Assembly: GCA_965371805.1 (NCBI GenBank)
Contig: CBDUZW010000043.1
Span: forward strand, 1 to 42,419
Direction: 5' to 3'
Length of the DNA stretch: 42,419 bases
From: JAOZTV01 sp965371805
GTDB taxonomy: Bacteria > Acidobacteriota > Aminicenantia > UBA2199
The notes below the pieces were generated by a model. It saw only the letters and a list, made by a program, of their open reading frames with translations. It did no database searches and was not told where the DNA came from. This document shows, piece by piece, positions 34,088 through 42,343 of the stretch. Numbering within the stretch: the first letter of the stretch is position 1; every line of letters begins with the position of its first letter. The position numbers and the translations under genes are program-made.

Positions 34088-36802
34088 ATGAAATTTTTAA
34101 TAATGAACATTAAATACAGGATAACCAAAATTCTTCTAATATCCGTTTTTATCACATTATATTTACCTCTTTATACTCAGGACTTGAAATTTGAACATAT
34201 TGGTAATTCAAATGACTTAAGATCACATTCTGTAAATCTAATAATTCAGGACAAAAAAGGATTTCTCTGGTTAGGAACGCCAAGAGGATTGGTAAGATAT
34301 GATGGTTATGATTTTAAGTTATTTAATAAAAAGAACCAAAAAGATAGTTTGTGTTCAGATCATATAAGTGCTATTTTTGAGGATTCAAGTGGTATTTTAT
34401 GGATTGGGACAAGAAAAGGTCTTCATTTCTATAATAGTAAAACAGAAAAGATCAATTTTTTTATCTTGAAAGAAAAAAATAAGGTTCTGTCTATTAGAAT
34501 AAATATTATATATGAAGATGAAAAAAAAAGATTATGGATTGGAACTAATCGTGGAATAATTAAATTAAATAAAGAAAGAAGTTCAATAAAAAATTTTGTT
34601 TTAAATAATTTAGATAGAAAAAGTATTATAGATAATGTAATTGGCGGCATTGGTGAGGACAAGGGACAAAATATCTGGATTATTACAATGAATGGATTAA
34701 GTAAATTTAATGAAAAAAACAATGATTTTATTAATTTTCCTCTTCTTAATAATTGTATCGATAATAAAAAAAAAAAGAGAGCAACAGCGTATTATATTAA
34801 TCATAATAACGAGATTTGGCTAGGGATCAGCAATCATGGGTTAATGAAATTTGATATTAAGAAATTACAGTATAAAGTATATAAAGATCCTTTTTCCGGT
34901 CAGAAAAGCTTAAAGAACAATATGATTTTTAATATTAATCAGGATAGTAGAGGTAATTTATGGTTATCTACTATAAATGGCTTATTTATTGTGGACATTA
35001 AAAAAAATAAATGGAAAATATACAAACATTCTCCTGGAGATACACATAGTTTAAGTCATAATTATATATGGACAACCTTTGAAGATAAAAATAATAATTT
35101 CTGGATCGGAACTTTGGGTGGTAGCTTAAATAAATTGGGAAGAAATAATGTTTTTTTTAATCATATCCTCCAAGGGACTAATGCATGGAAAAACATAAAT
35201 AGTAAAACCGTTTTGTCTATTTATGAAGATAAACTTGAAAATCTATGGATTGGAACTGATAATGGACTCAATTATTGGGATAATAAAGAAAAAAAATTTT
35301 TTTACTTTAAAGATAAAGTCAATTATAACTTCTTTAATAATTATTTAAGTTCACTCTATGAAGATGATAAACAAATTTTATGGATTGGAACTGGTGGTGG
35401 CGGATTAAAAAAATTTAATATGAAAAAGAAAACCTTTGAAACATTTGTCAGAAATTCAAATAATTTTAAAAGTATTAGTAATAATACAATTAATAAAATA
35501 TTTGAAGACTGCAATAAAACACTCTGGATAGGTACTAATTTTGGTTTAAATAAATTTAAATACAAAAAAAAAGAATTCATAAGATATGGTACATTAAAAA
35601 ACAATAAAATTTTAAAAAGCCGACATATACTGGATATATTTGAAGACTCAAATAAAACACTCTGGATCGGCACCTATAAAGGTTTATATGTCTTTGATAG
35701 AGATAAAAAAGTTTTTCTAATACACTCAAAAATATCATTAATAAATCAAACTATAATCACCATTTTTGAAGACTCCTATTCTAATTTATGGTTTGGAACA
35801 AATTCAGGATTGGTTAAATTTAATAGAAAAAAAAATAAAACCATTACTTTTGACACTTCAGATGGTCTTGCAGATGAGAGAATTAGAGGTATTATTGAAG
35901 ATAATAACAAAAGCCTATGGATAGGAACAAATTATGGACTTTCAAAATATAGCATAAAGGACAATACATTTATTAATTATTTTAAAAATGATGGAATTCT
36001 CAGCAATGCATTTATCCCAAGAGCATTTCATATTAATGAAAAAGGTAGAATTATTTTTGGTGGATTAAATGGAATAACCTCATTTTACCCAGAAAATATA
36101 AAAAAGAATTTTAAACCACCAAATATTATAATTACTGAATTTAAGCTTTTTAATAAAATTATTAAACCCGGGAAAAACTCAATTTTAAGTATTTCAATAC
36201 AGGATACTAAAAAAATAATCTTAAATTATAAACAAGACTTCTTCTCTTTCGAATTTACAGCCCTTGACTTTACCAATCCCTCAAAAAATGAGTATAAATA
36301 TAGACTCGAAGGAGTGGATAAAGATTGGATATATTGTAATTCAAAAAGAAGATTTGCTAATTACACAGATATAGAACCGGGTTCTTATACTTTTAGTGTC
36401 ATGGGAAGTAATAGTGATGGTGTCTGGAATACAAAACGAACGAGTATAAAAATAGTTATAGCACCACCATTATGGGATAAATGGTGGTTTAAACTTTTAT
36501 TGGCATTATTGTTTTTATTTTTGATGATTTTTCTTTATAGAAGAAGAATATTAAAAATAGAGCAAAAATGGAGAGAAGAAAATGCCGTAAATGAACTCTG
36601 TATAAAATATAAAATTTCAAGTCGGGAAAAAGAAATTTTAAATTTAGTGCTTATAGGCAAGAGTAATAAAGATATCGAAGATATTCTCTTTATATCTTAT
36701 AATACAGTAAAAAACCATGTGTATAATATTTTTTCTAAAATTGGAGTAAAAAGCCGGGGCGATTTAATCTTATTTTTTACAACAAATCTAAAACTAAAAT
36801 AG
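34088..36802 (+). CDS. Membrane-anchored propeller/Y_Y_Y/LuxR one-component regulator (second copy)
   Basis: A 904-residue paralogue of the protein at 28641 with the same order: signal segment (~10-30), fourteen 'LWIGTxxGLxxF' propeller repeats, Y_Y_Y domain (FFSFEFTALDF, YRLEGVDKDW), a transmembrane helix (KLLLALLFLFLMIFLY) and a LuxR HTH (KISSREKEILNLV ... YNTVKNHVYNIFSKI). The HTH is highly similar to that of the first copy, so both may recognise the same DNA site, while the propellers have diverged and could sense different ligands. It precedes the most element-rich stretch of the window (copies E, F, G, H), whose genes are likely targets. The start at 34088 or 34103 is undecided; ribosome sites are weak. 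Confidence 0.9.
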   Translation: MKFLIMNIKYRITKILLISVFITLYLPLYTQDLKFEHIGNSNDLRSHSVNLIIQDKKGFLWLGTPRGLVRYDGYDFKLFNKKNQKDSLCSDHISAIFEDSSGILWIGTRKGLHFYNSKTEKINFFILKEKNKVLSIRINIIYEDEKKRLWIGTNRGIIKLNKERSSIKNFVLNNLDRKSIIDNVIGGIGEDKGQNIWIITMNGLSKFNEKNNDFINFPLLNNCIDNKKKKRATAYYINHNNEIWLGISNHGLMKFDIKKLQYKVYKDPFSGQKSLKNNMIFNINQDSRGNLWLSTINGLFIVDIKKNKWKIYKHSPGDTHSLSHNYIWTTFEDKNNNFWIGTLGGSLNKLGRNNVFFNHILQGTNAWKNINSKTVLSIYEDKLENLWIGTDNGLNYWDNKEKKFFYFKDKVNYNFFNNYLSSLYEDDKQILWIGTGGGGLKKFNMKKKTFETFVRNSNNFKSISNNTINKIFEDCNKTLWIGTNFGLNKFKYKKKEFIRYGTLKNNKILKSRHILDIFEDSNKTLWIGTYKGLYVFDRDKKVFLIHSKISLINQTIITIFEDSYSNLWFGTNSGLVKFNRKKNKTITFDTSDGLADERIRGIIEDNNKSLWIGTNYGLSKYSIKDNTFINYFKNDGILSNAFIPRAFHINEKGRIIFGGLNGITSFYPENIKKNFKPPNIIITEFKLFNKIIKPGKNSILSISIQDTKKIILNYKQDFFSFEFTALDFTNPSKNEYKYRLEGVDKDWIYCNSKRRFANYTDIEPGSYTFSVMGSNSDGVWNTKRTSIKIVIAPPLWDKWWFKLLLALLFLFLMIFLYRRRILKIEQKWREENAVNELCIKYKISSREKEILNLVLIGKSNKDIEDILFISYNTVKNHVYNIFSKIGVKSRGDLILFFTTNLKLK

Positions 36803-36808
36803 TAAAAC

Positions 36809-36867
36809 GTCCTATTATCATATTTAGTAATAAAGACTATTTAATTAATAAATAATCTATTTATAAT
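36809..36867 (+). promoter_or_regulatory. CTATT element, copy E (upstream of 38-aa membrane peptide)
   Basis: TCCTATT (36809-36815), 18 bases containing TTTAGTAAT, GACTAT (36834-36839), then about 20 bases after GACTATTT to TATAAT (36862-36867), which fits the -10 consensus exactly. The small gene with AAGGAG follows. Confidence 0.65.
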
Positions 36868-36894
36868 GGAACTAAAGTGAAAGGAGAAGAAAAA

Positions 36895-37011
36895 ATGAAT
36901 AATTTATTAATTAAAGTAAAAGAATTGTTTAAGCCTTTGAAATTAATAGATTTATCTATAATAATATTATTTTTTTCAACCCTATGGCTTTTATTATTAT
37001 GTATAATATGA
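36895..37011 (+). CDS. 38-residue membrane peptide
   Basis: A 38-residue frame (MNNLLIKVKELFKPLKLIDL..., ending in CII) with a basic amphipathic N-terminus and one transmembrane helix with Trp near the end. An AAGGAG ribosome site lies nine bases before the ATG, and an element-associated promoter with a perfect TATAAT precedes it, so it is probably expressed. I recognise no family. It could be a small regulatory peptide of the membrane regulators, or a toxin-like peptide; neither is supported beyond context. Confidence 0.5.
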   Translation: MNNLLIKVKELFKPLKLIDLSIIILFFSTLWLLLLCII

Positions 37012-37042
37012 GATGCCCGTTGACTTATTATGTCTAAGTAAA

Positions 37043-37111
37043 TAGTCCTAATTTATAAAAATAGTAATTAAGATTGTTTGCAACCAGCCTAATCCGGAAA
37101 GCAATTATAAC
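37043..37111 (+). promoter_or_regulatory. CTATT element, copy F (upstream of FG-GAP fragment)
   Basis: AGTCCTAAT (37044-37052), ATAGTAATTA (37061-37070), a degenerate right arm AGATTG, and TATAAC (37106-37111) 26 bases after GATTGTTT, the same distance as in copy H. It is the least conserved copy, in keeping with the decayed gene it serves. Confidence 0.45.
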
Positions 37112-37120
37112 TTAATAGAA

Positions 37121-37309
37121 ATGTACGGTCAATGCCTGTTAATTTCCGAAAATAGAAATAATATTAGTATTCTTGGTCAGGAGTTGATCACATACTCTGA
37201 AAACAACTATATTGTTAAACTTATCCATTTTGAAGTTAAATATGGATCGGTTAGCTGGTTTGAAAATAATATCAATAAAACTTTTACTAAACATAAAATT
37301 TCCAAATAA
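37121..37309 (+). pseudogene. Remnant of an FG-GAP/VCBS-repeat protein
   Basis: A 62-codon frame with no ribosome site. Its end, GSVSWFENNINKTFTKHKIS, matches the repeat unit of the FG-GAP protein at 39436 (for example SVSWWENDGKENFREHKISN). The earlier part is only faintly similar. It looks like the last repeat of a lost paralogue, kept together with its promoter element. Confidence 0.55.
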
Positions 37310-37310
37310 A

Positions 37311-37371
37311 GTCATATTTTCTCAATTTAGTAATTTTAGCTATATATTTCTCTAATAAATGGATTTATATA
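37311..37371 (+). promoter_or_regulatory. CTATT element, copy G (upstream of Ntn amidase operon)
   Basis: GTCATATTTT (37311-37320), TTTAGTAATTTTAGCTAT (37326-37343), then 19 bases after GCTATATA to TATATA (37366-37371). The ribosome site TTGGAGG and start codon at 37398 follow. Confidence 0.6.
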
Positions 37372-37397
37372 TATTATTAAAATATTGGAGGAATTCA

Positions 37398-38480
37398 ATG
37401 AGATTAAAGTATATCGTTTTATTACTAATAATTGTTTTTATTTGTACATCTATGATAGTACCATGTACTATATTCAAAACCACTTATGAAGGTCAAACTT
37501 TAGTAGGTAATAATGAAGATTGGATGGATAAAGATAAAAAAGTATGGTTTTTAAAACCCGAAGAAGGGAAATATGGAAGGGTTTATTTTGGATTTAAAAA
37601 TGGATGGGCACAGGGCGGAATGAATGATCAGGGACTTTTCTTTGACTGGATTGCAGGTTTTAAAGAAGAGTGGCAAGCAAATCCTGAAAGAAAAAATTTT
37701 TATGAAAATTTAAGTGAAAAAATCCTGGAGGAGGCTGCAAATGTACCGGAAGCATTGCAATTCTTTCTTAAATATAATATAGCATTCTTTTCAATGTCCC
37801 GAATCATGCTGGTCGATAAGTCAGGAAATGCAGTTGTTGTCCGCTTTGCAGACAGGAAACTTCATATTGAGAGAATAAAATGTGCTTCATATGCTGTCGG
37901 ATTACATAAAAATAAAGCAAACCGTTTATTAAGCAGAGACAAAAATGTTTCATTAAAGACCGTTTCAAATATTCTTGAAAAATGTCTTAACCATGGAGAG
38001 TATGCAACAAAATATTCAAATGTTTATGACCTATTTAAAGGTGAGATTTACTTATATGATTTCAAAAGAATTAAAAAGTCATTTAAATTCAATTTAAATG
38101 AAGAGTTAGCGAAAGGAAATCATTATTACGATATATTAAAATTAGAAAAACAGGTTATCGAACCATTAAGACTTGACTCTAAAACCTCAAGCCCTGTTAG
38201 AATTAATCCTGAAAATATTAACAAGATGACAGGGATATTTTCAGGGTCAAATAAACGATTAAAAAATCTAAAAATAAGTATTGAAGGTAACAAAATATTT
38301 TTCTGGCCAGTACCGGGAGCAGAAAAAAAGTTTAGCCTGTTTCCATCATCAGAAAAATCATTATATATGCGTTTCATTGATTGCCATCTAAATTTTCGTG
38401 ATAAAAGGAAAGATGGTAAATATCATGAAGTTCTAATGAAAAGAGCAAATAAAGAATATAAATTAAAACGTGTTCAATAA
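37398..38480 (+). CDS. Exported Ntn-hydrolase (linear amide C-N hydrolase, choloylglycine-like)
   Basis: A 360-residue exported member of the penicillin-V-acylase/choloylglycine hydrolase-like Ntn family. The signal segment ends just before P-C-T-I-F, and Cys23 is the expected N-terminal nucleophile, exposed by signal or propeptide cleavage. The conserved 'GQTLVGNNEDW' (Asn and Asp of the active site) follows, then 'WAQGGMNDQGLFFDW'. The last ~90 residues form an extra beta domain ('KMTGIFSGSNKRLKNLKISI'). Such enzymes cleave amide bonds of acyl-homoserine lactones, penicillins or bile-salt-like conjugates; the true substrate is unknown. I chose 37398 because TTGGAGG precedes it. It is 19 bases upstream of the SGNH hydrolase gene, so they probably form an operon. 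Confidence 0.8.
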   Translation: MRLKYIVLLLIIVFICTSMIVPCTIFKTTYEGQTLVGNNEDWMDKDKKVWFLKPEEGKYGRVYFGFKNGWAQGGMNDQGLFFDWIAGFKEEWQANPERKNFYENLSEKILEEAANVPEALQFFLKYNIAFFSMSRIMLVDKSGNAVVVRFADRKLHIERIKCASYAVGLHKNKANRLLSRDKNVSLKTVSNILEKCLNHGEYATKYSNVYDLFKGEIYLYDFKRIKKSFKFNLNEELAKGNHYYDILKLEKQVIEPLRLDSKTSSPVRINPENINKMTGIFSGSNKRLKNLKISIEGNKIFFWPVPGAEKKFSLFPSSEKSLYMRFIDCHLNFRDKRKDGKYHEVLMKRANKEYKLKRVQ

Positions 38481-38499
38481 TTGAAAAGGTGGAATAAGA

Positions 38500-39345
38500 A
38501 TGATCAAAATTAAATTAAGTTTTTTAGTAATCATTATTTTTTTAAGTAGTTTTTTCTGTAATATTGATTCAGAGGATCCTGCTGCAAAGCCTGAACCAAT
38601 AAATAGTATAATTTCTGAATCAACAGTAAAAGTACTCTTTATTGGAAACAGTTTAACCTTTGGCAACAACATGCCTGATATTTTTAACAATCTTTCAATA
38701 AATGCAGGGAAAGATGTTTATGTAGATCAGATTACTCCTTCTGGTGTGTCACTTAATTTTCATAGTTATAATAAAGAATCTATTGATAAGATTAATGAAC
38801 AGAAATGGACTTATATTATTTTGCAATCCAATGATATTACAGCCTTTCCTGACATGTATAACGATGAAGTAGCAAATATTAACAGGTTAAAAAATCATAT
38901 AAAAAGAAACAATGAGAAAACAAAAATCATATACCTGATGGTTTGGAGTCTCAGGGATGGATGGAATGGAATAGAACTGAATGGAGAAAAAGTCTTTTAT
39001 TCATATGAAGAATATATGAATAAAATTTACAATGGCACTATATATATATCAGAACAATGTGATGTTATTATTGCGCCTGTTGGATGGATTTGGAAGCACA
39101 TTATAGAAGAAAAACCGGAAATAAAAAGCAATCTATTTGCTCCTGATGGAGCTCACCCTGCTTTATATGGATCATACATTACTGCATATACATATTTTGT
39201 TACAATATTTTTGGAGGAGCTACATGTCTCAATACAATCTATAGATATCCCGACAGAGATCCAAATGTACTTTCAGGCTGCAGTAAATCCAATTGTATTA
39301 GACCATCTGGAATTGTGGAATAATATTCTTAAAGAAAAAGAGTAA
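38500..39345 (+). CDS. SGNH hydrolase-like lipoprotein
   Basis: A 281-residue probable lipoprotein or exported enzyme (SSFFC near residue 20 as a lipobox). The SGNH core is visible: 'LFIGNSLTFGNNMP' (block I Ser), 'YIILQSNDITAF' (Asn of a later block) and 'APDGAHPALYGSY' (Asp-x-x-His), so the catalytic residues are complete. It resembles the DUF4886 group of SGNH esterases. Its substrate is probably an acylated glycan or lipid. It is an intact paralogue of the decayed gene at 8954-9801. It lies in an operon with the Ntn hydrolase, 19 bases upstream. The ribosome site is AAAAGGTGG before the ATG. Confidence 0.82.
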   Translation: MIKIKLSFLVIIIFLSSFFCNIDSEDPAAKPEPINSIISESTVKVLFIGNSLTFGNNMPDIFNNLSINAGKDVYVDQITPSGVSLNFHSYNKESIDKINEQKWTYIILQSNDITAFPDMYNDEVANINRLKNHIKRNNEKTKIIYLMVWSLRDGWNGIELNGEKVFYSYEEYMNKIYNGTIYISEQCDVIIAPVGWIWKHIIEEKPEIKSNLFAPDGAHPALYGSYITAYTYFVTIFLEELHVSIQSIDIPTEIQMYFQAAVNPIVLDHLELWNNILKEKE

Positions 39346-39347
39346 AA

Positions 39348-39415
39348 AGTCCTATTTTTTTAAAATAGTATTAAAGACTATTTCTTTTAAGCATAAATAA
39401 TCTATTATTTATAAT
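39348..39415 (+). promoter_or_regulatory. CTATT element, copy H (upstream of FG-GAP/TPR gene)
   Basis: CTATTTT (39352-39358) and AAAATAG (39362-39368) form a perfect inverted repeat; then GACTAT (39376-39381) and, 26 bases after GACTATTT, TATAAT (39410-39415). The ribosome site AGGAG and start codon follow at once. Confidence 0.65.
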
Positions 39416-39435
39416 GACAAAAGGAGAAATTTAAA

Positions 39436-41235
39436 ATGCAGAAAATTAATATGGAGAAAAAAATGAAAAACATACTATTAATACTTATTTTAATCTGTTC
39501 TACAAACTTTACTTTTGCTGAAATAACATTCGACAAGCATATAATTGGAGAAAATCAGAAAACCACAATGTGTGTAATCTCTGTTGACATTGACAAAGAC
39601 GGTGATAAGGACATTATTACGGCTTCATATAATAAAAATGGTGTCATCTGGTGGAAAAATGATGGGAAGCAGAATTTCAGTAAACATATTCTCGGGAAAA
39701 ATTATGGTAGTGCCAGGACTGTATATGCCGACGATTTAGATAAGGATGGAGACATTGACATTCTGGCAGCAGGTTATAAATCAGGTAAATTGACATGGTT
39801 TGAAAATGATGGGAAACAGAATTTTAGAGAAAAATCAATTTCAGAAATTTTTGCAGGAGCTCATACGATTTCAACTTCCGATATTGACGGAGATGGAGAT
39901 ATCGACGTGATGGGAGCTGCTTTTACAAGAAAAAGAACTGGGAAACTTTCATGGTTTGAGAATGACGGCAAACAAAATTTTAAAGAACATATCCTTTCTA
40001 ACAAAGTATCATCGTGTGTTTATGGAGCTGATATTGATAAAGATGGAGATATTGATATCATTGGTTCCATGTATATGAATAGTGAGATTTTATGGTGGAA
40101 AAATAATGGTGATAAAACATTTACAGAAAAAATAATTTCCAAATCCTTCAGATTACCCCATTGGGCAAGAACCGTTGATTTGGATAATGATGGAGACATT
40201 GATATTATAGGAGCAGGATGTGGCAGATCTGTAAGCTGGTGGGAGAATGATGGGAAGGAGAATTTTCGTGAACATAAAATTTCCAATAATTTTGCATGCG
40301 CCTCTTCTATTTATTCTGCTGATATAGACAATGATGGTGACATCGATATATTCAGTACATCAGAGAGACATCACGATATCAGGTGGTGGGAAAATAATGG
40401 TAAGCAAATTTTTAAGGAACACACCGTTTCGGGACTTTTCCCAGGAGCCAGCGACGTATATATTGATGATCTGGACAGCGATGGAGATCTGGATGTTCTT
40501 GGAGCTGGCAATATTGAGAATCAGATCAGCTGGTGGGAAAATAAAGAAAAAACCATATTTGATAAGAATAAGGTCCTGACAGAAGATCAGTTTTTTGCAT
40601 TTATCAGAACTAAGGGTTCAGAACAGGCATTAGATCTTTACAAAAATAACAAAAAAATAAAATTCAGAGAAATCTATATGAATAACCTTGGTTATGAGCT
40701 TTTAGGAAAAAAAAACATAAAGGATGCTATTAATATTTTTACATTAAATCTGATTGCTTATCCAAATTCTCCAAATACATATCTATCACTTACAGAAGGA
40801 TATCTTAGCCAGAATAATATCGAAAAAGCAAAAGAATACTATAATAGGTCAAAAGAAATAACTTCCAAAGTCATACCAATTCATAAACAATTGAAACTTT
40901 CTCTATTGTTGAATGATAAAAAAGAATTCAATAATTTATTAGATGATATTAAGAAAAATAACTCTACAAAATATAAACTGAGAGAAAATGCATTAAACCT
41001 TATTGGATATCAGCTAATGGGACGAAACCTCATAGATGAAGCAATAATTGTATTTAAAACAAATGCAGAACTTTTTCCAAATTCATTTAATGTATTTGAT
41101 AGTATGGGAGAAGCTTATATGAAAAAAGGTAATTCTAAATTGGCAATTCAGAATTACAAAAATTCATTTAAGATAAATCCAAAAAATAAAAATGCAGAAA
41201 ATATGATTAAAAAATTAGAAAAAAAAATAAAGTGA
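39436..41235 (+). CDS. Exported FG-GAP/VCBS-repeat protein with TPRs
   Basis: A 599-residue protein. After a signal segment (ILLILILICSTNFTFA) come seven FG-GAP/VCBS repeats of about 47 residues, each with a D-x-D-x-D-G-D-x-D calcium loop (DIDKDGDKD, DLDKDGDID, DIDGDGDID, DIDKDGDID, DLDNDGDID, DIDNDGDID, DLDSDGDLD) and a 'SWWENDGK' type strand, forming a 7-bladed propeller of the integrin-like kind. The remaining ~200 residues are TPRs (KGNSKLAIQNYKNSFKINPK). The protein is likely a calcium-stabilised surface or periplasmic adhesion/scaffold protein. AAGGAG precedes the ATG at 39436; a second ATG at 39463 would also give a good signal. Copy H lies directly upstream. Confidence 0.85.
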   Translation: MQKINMEKKMKNILLILILICSTNFTFAEITFDKHIIGENQKTTMCVISVDIDKDGDKDIITASYNKNGVIWWKNDGKQNFSKHILGKNYGSARTVYADDLDKDGDIDILAAGYKSGKLTWFENDGKQNFREKSISEIFAGAHTISTSDIDGDGDIDVMGAAFTRKRTGKLSWFENDGKQNFKEHILSNKVSSCVYGADIDKDGDIDIIGSMYMNSEILWWKNNGDKTFTEKIISKSFRLPHWARTVDLDNDGDIDIIGAGCGRSVSWWENDGKENFREHKISNNFACASSIYSADIDNDGDIDIFSTSERHHDIRWWENNGKQIFKEHTVSGLFPGASDVYIDDLDSDGDLDVLGAGNIENQISWWENKEKTIFDKNKVLTEDQFFAFIRTKGSEQALDLYKNNKKIKFREIYMNNLGYELLGKKNIKDAINIFTLNLIAYPNSPNTYLSLTEGYLSQNNIEKAKEYYNRSKEITSKVIPIHKQLKLSLLLNDKKEFNNLLDDIKKNNSTKYKLRENALNLIGYQLMGRNLIDEAIIVFKTNAELFPNSFNVFDSMGEAYMKKGNSKLAIQNYKNSFKINPKNKNAENMIKKLEKKIK

Positions 41236-41271
41236 TACATTCCTTCCTGCCTGTTTTCATTTTAAAATTCA

Positions 41272-42343
41272 TTAATGGTTTTTTTTTGGATGAACTATTT
41301 TATATTTATTTAAACTTGTCTCACCATCTTCATCCTCTAAAAAAAGAAAAAGTGTATTGCCATGAATTTTAATTGTATCAATTGGGAAGCGCATCTTATA
41401 ATCACTTCCAGGGTTAATTATTGTAGAATATAGATATTGACCTTTTGACGAAAAAATATCTATGTTTTGAATGTTTATGGAATGATTTGGAAAGTCAGCT
41501 AGAAATACATAAATAAGCCCATTTTGTTCTATAATTCTAAAATAATGCAAATTAGATTCCAGAAAAGATTTTAAAACACCATTAAAAACATTCATTGGCA
41601 TTTTTTTTAAAATTTTTCTAAAAAATGTTTTTCTTTTTTTTCAGGAATTTTATCTCTCTTTCTGTCTAGAGAAAAGTTAATTTTAATTTTCCCATTTAAA
41701 TCCGTTTTTTTTATCTGGTAAGAGTCGTTAACGCCAAAATATAAATTACCATTTGAATATCCCACTATCTGACCTGGCATTATTCCAACCCCTCCATACA
41801 TTCTAACACTTGTTTTTTTTTGTTTTGAGATAATACTTACCAATAAAGCATTTTCTGTCATACAGGTCATGATTAAAGTATATATATTCATCCTTGTTTA
41901 TAAAGAATTTTGCATATTGAGAATGATTACCTGACAGTCTTGTTTTAGTAAATTTTCCATTTTTAGAGAAGAAATGAACTCTATTATTGTCGGTAATTAG
42001 AAGCTGGTCTTCTATAAAAAAACAGCTTTGTCTGCCGATCACTAATCTCTCCCGGTCCCTTGCCTTTTCTTCCGAAAGCTTTAATAAATCCCCCATCTTT
42101 ATTAAAGAAAAATATCTTCATCGTTTTTTGGTCATATATATAAACACTTCCCTCGTCATTTACCTCTATCGCATGCGGATTAATAATAAAAGACTTTCCA
42201 GCATTTGTAACTGTCCATATTTTTTCTAATTTCAAATCCCATTTAGCATATTTAGGAATATCATTATTTATTACATCTCCAAAAATAGATAAAGATATAA
42301 GAGATAGAACTACTAAAACAATTATCAAATAACTATTTTTCAT
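41272..42343 (-). pseudogene. 6-bladed beta-propeller (NHL-like) gene with three frameshifts
   Basis: Fragments in three shifted frames together encode ~350 residues. The start (ATG 42343 after AGGAGG) gives a signal peptide and 'NPHAIEVNDEGSVYIYDQ' followed by 'GGFIKAFGRKGKGPGEI', the hallmark of 6-bladed propeller proteins of this kind. Frameshifts occur near 42040, near 41815 in a T9 run (plus strand) and near 41600 in a T8 run, after which the frame continues to 'LYVFLADFPNHSINIQNIDI' type blades. Two of three sites are homopolymers, so sequencing error or slippage is a real alternative to decay. Convergent with the FG-GAP gene. Confidence 0.65.
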
